From Planctomycetota bacterium (GTDB lineage Bacteria > Planctomycetota > UBA8108 > UBA1146): 24,975 nucleotides of DNA. The position numbers and the translations under genes are program-made. Below, in pieces: positions 24,356 through 24,975 of this stretch. The DNA is taken from positions 1 through 24,975 of the forward strand of contig NZJA01000064.1 in the NCBI GenBank assembly GCA_002691835.1, in the 5' to 3' direction. The stretch's first letter is position 1. Every line of letters starts with the position of its first letter. The notes below the pieces were generated by a model. It was not told where the DNA came from and made no database searches. It saw nothing but the letters and a program-made list of their open reading frames with translations.

Positions 24356-24975
24356 TTATTGAAACCGGGTTCTCTCAAGAGACTCGATTCGCTTTTCGAG
24401 ATCGGCAATCTTCTCCTCAAGCTGAACGATGCGATCCCCGGAAGCCACTGGCCTCGAAACAGCCTCCTGAACAACTGAACTTGCCGATTCAGTATTCACC
24501 TCATCGATGGCATCGCACATCTTTTCATCCTGCAGTAAATGACCCCAACGAACTCCCCTCTGAATCCCGGGTGGAGTCAATCTGCGGGCCAGAGGAGGTT
24601 CCCTGCGTGACAGATCCTGAAGGACTTCATTGAGTGCACCCATATCAGGAATCGACTTCATGCGAGAGGCTCGAGTCCGAAGCTCTCCCAATGTCTGAGC
24701 CCCCCTCAGAAAAAATTCTGCAAGAACCGCCATCGCCTGCCCATCGAGTTCCAGCATCCCCGTCAATTCCTGACGGTATTTTCCAGCTCTCGACCCTGTC
24801 GCAAAAACCTGCGTCGCAAGACCCCGGTTTGCCAAGGTTGTCAGAACCCCTTCCACTTCATCCTCCATCATCGAGACGACGGGATCTCGGTTCGACTTTT
24901 GATTACAAGCGGTCACGACCTGGTTAAGGGTCAATGGATAGTACTGGGGTGTTGCCAGAGACTTCTCGATCAACA
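24356..24975 (-). CDS. yceH: YceH/DUF480 (UPF0502) family winged-helix protein, N-terminus off the right edge
   Basis: 205 visible residues; the 5' end lies beyond base 24975. The first in-frame TTG (24973) is not a start but the Leu of the family motif G-x-L-x-E-K (here LIEKSLATPQYYPLT), so about 15-20 residues are missing. Strong matches to E. coli YceH are VVTACNQKSNRDPV (19-32), LRGAQTLGELRTRASRM (88-104) and the C-terminal coiled coil IVQLEEKIADLEKRIESLE. The fold is two winged helices. The cellular role is uncertain. The next gene follows after 36 bases on the same strand. Confidence 0.9.
   Translation of the reverse strand, partial: LIEKSLATPQYYPLTLNQVVTACNQKSNRDPVVSMMEDEVEGVLTTLANRGLATQVFATGSRAGKYRQELTGMLELDGQAMAVLAEFFLRGAQTLGELRTRASRMKSIPDMGALNEVLQDLSRREPPLARRLTPPGIQRGVRWGHLLQDEKMCDAIDEVNTESASSVVQEAVSRPVASGDRIVQLEEKIADLEKRIESLERTRFQ

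Noticed and set aside
24971..24973. TTG as a start codon for the YceH protein
   Set aside because: Comparison with E. coli YceH shows this is an internal Leu of the conserved LxEK motif; the gene begins outside the window.

Overview
The window looks like a chromosomal segment of a planctomycete-type bacterium, probably aquatic or marine. This is inferred from three secreted proteins that end in the same Cys-rich, EF-hand/dockerin-like module (GDxxGDGSxxxSDA...LFxG, then CGxDxT-D-L-C), a C-terminal architecture typical of Planctomycetota. The mixture of DUF6941, MuiA/DUF4139 and FHA-transmembrane proteins fits the same picture. No rRNA, tRNA, CRISPR array, transposase or phage gene was seen.

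Layout. (1) 1-1723, minus strand: a ferredoxin-NADP reductase followed by an FHA-domain membrane protein cut by the left edge. (2) 1812-3455, minus: a secreted parallel beta-helix protein with a dockerin-like tail. (3) 3691-7917, plus: a four-gene metal ABC transporter of the TroABCD/MntABCD type (lipoprotein, ATPase, two permeases). Every junction is an ATGA or GTGA overlap. A DtxR/MntR-type regulator (7921-8589, minus) converges on it with 3 bases between stop codons. (4) 8756-9619, plus: a YbgC/4HBT thioesterase and a HIT hydrolase. (5) 9636-15829, minus: two large paralogous secreted M36-like zinc metalloproteases, both with jelly-roll and dockerin-like C-terminal regions. (6) 16116-19718, minus: a coupled cluster of SRPBCC protein, D12 adenine methyltransferase, second D12 methyltransferase and DUF423 membrane protein. 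(7) 19950-20420, plus: a DUF6941 protein. (8) 20476-24975, minus: YceH (cut by the right edge), two tandem MuiA/DUF4139 proteins and a small helical, HEAT-like protein.

How they may work together. The transporter and the regulator form a manganese (or zinc/iron) uptake and sensing unit. Both permeases carry an extra cytoplasmic C-terminal region resembling part of DtxR, as in chlamydial YtgCR, and a TTTAG-N6-CTAAA inverted repeat lies before the operon. The secreted proteases and the beta-helix protein suggest an extracellular degradative or surface programme sharing one C-terminal module. The two adjacent methyltransferases without a visible nuclease are the best candidate for an undescribed system here: an orphan or split two-strand adenine methylation pair, translationally tied to a ligand-binding SRPBCC protein.

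Many starts are not ATG (TTG at 8589, 15829, 17686, 19950; GTG at 5465, 19718, 22508). They were chosen from overlap, Shine-Dalgarno or family-length arguments given per gene. All family calls were made by reading the sequence, without database searches.
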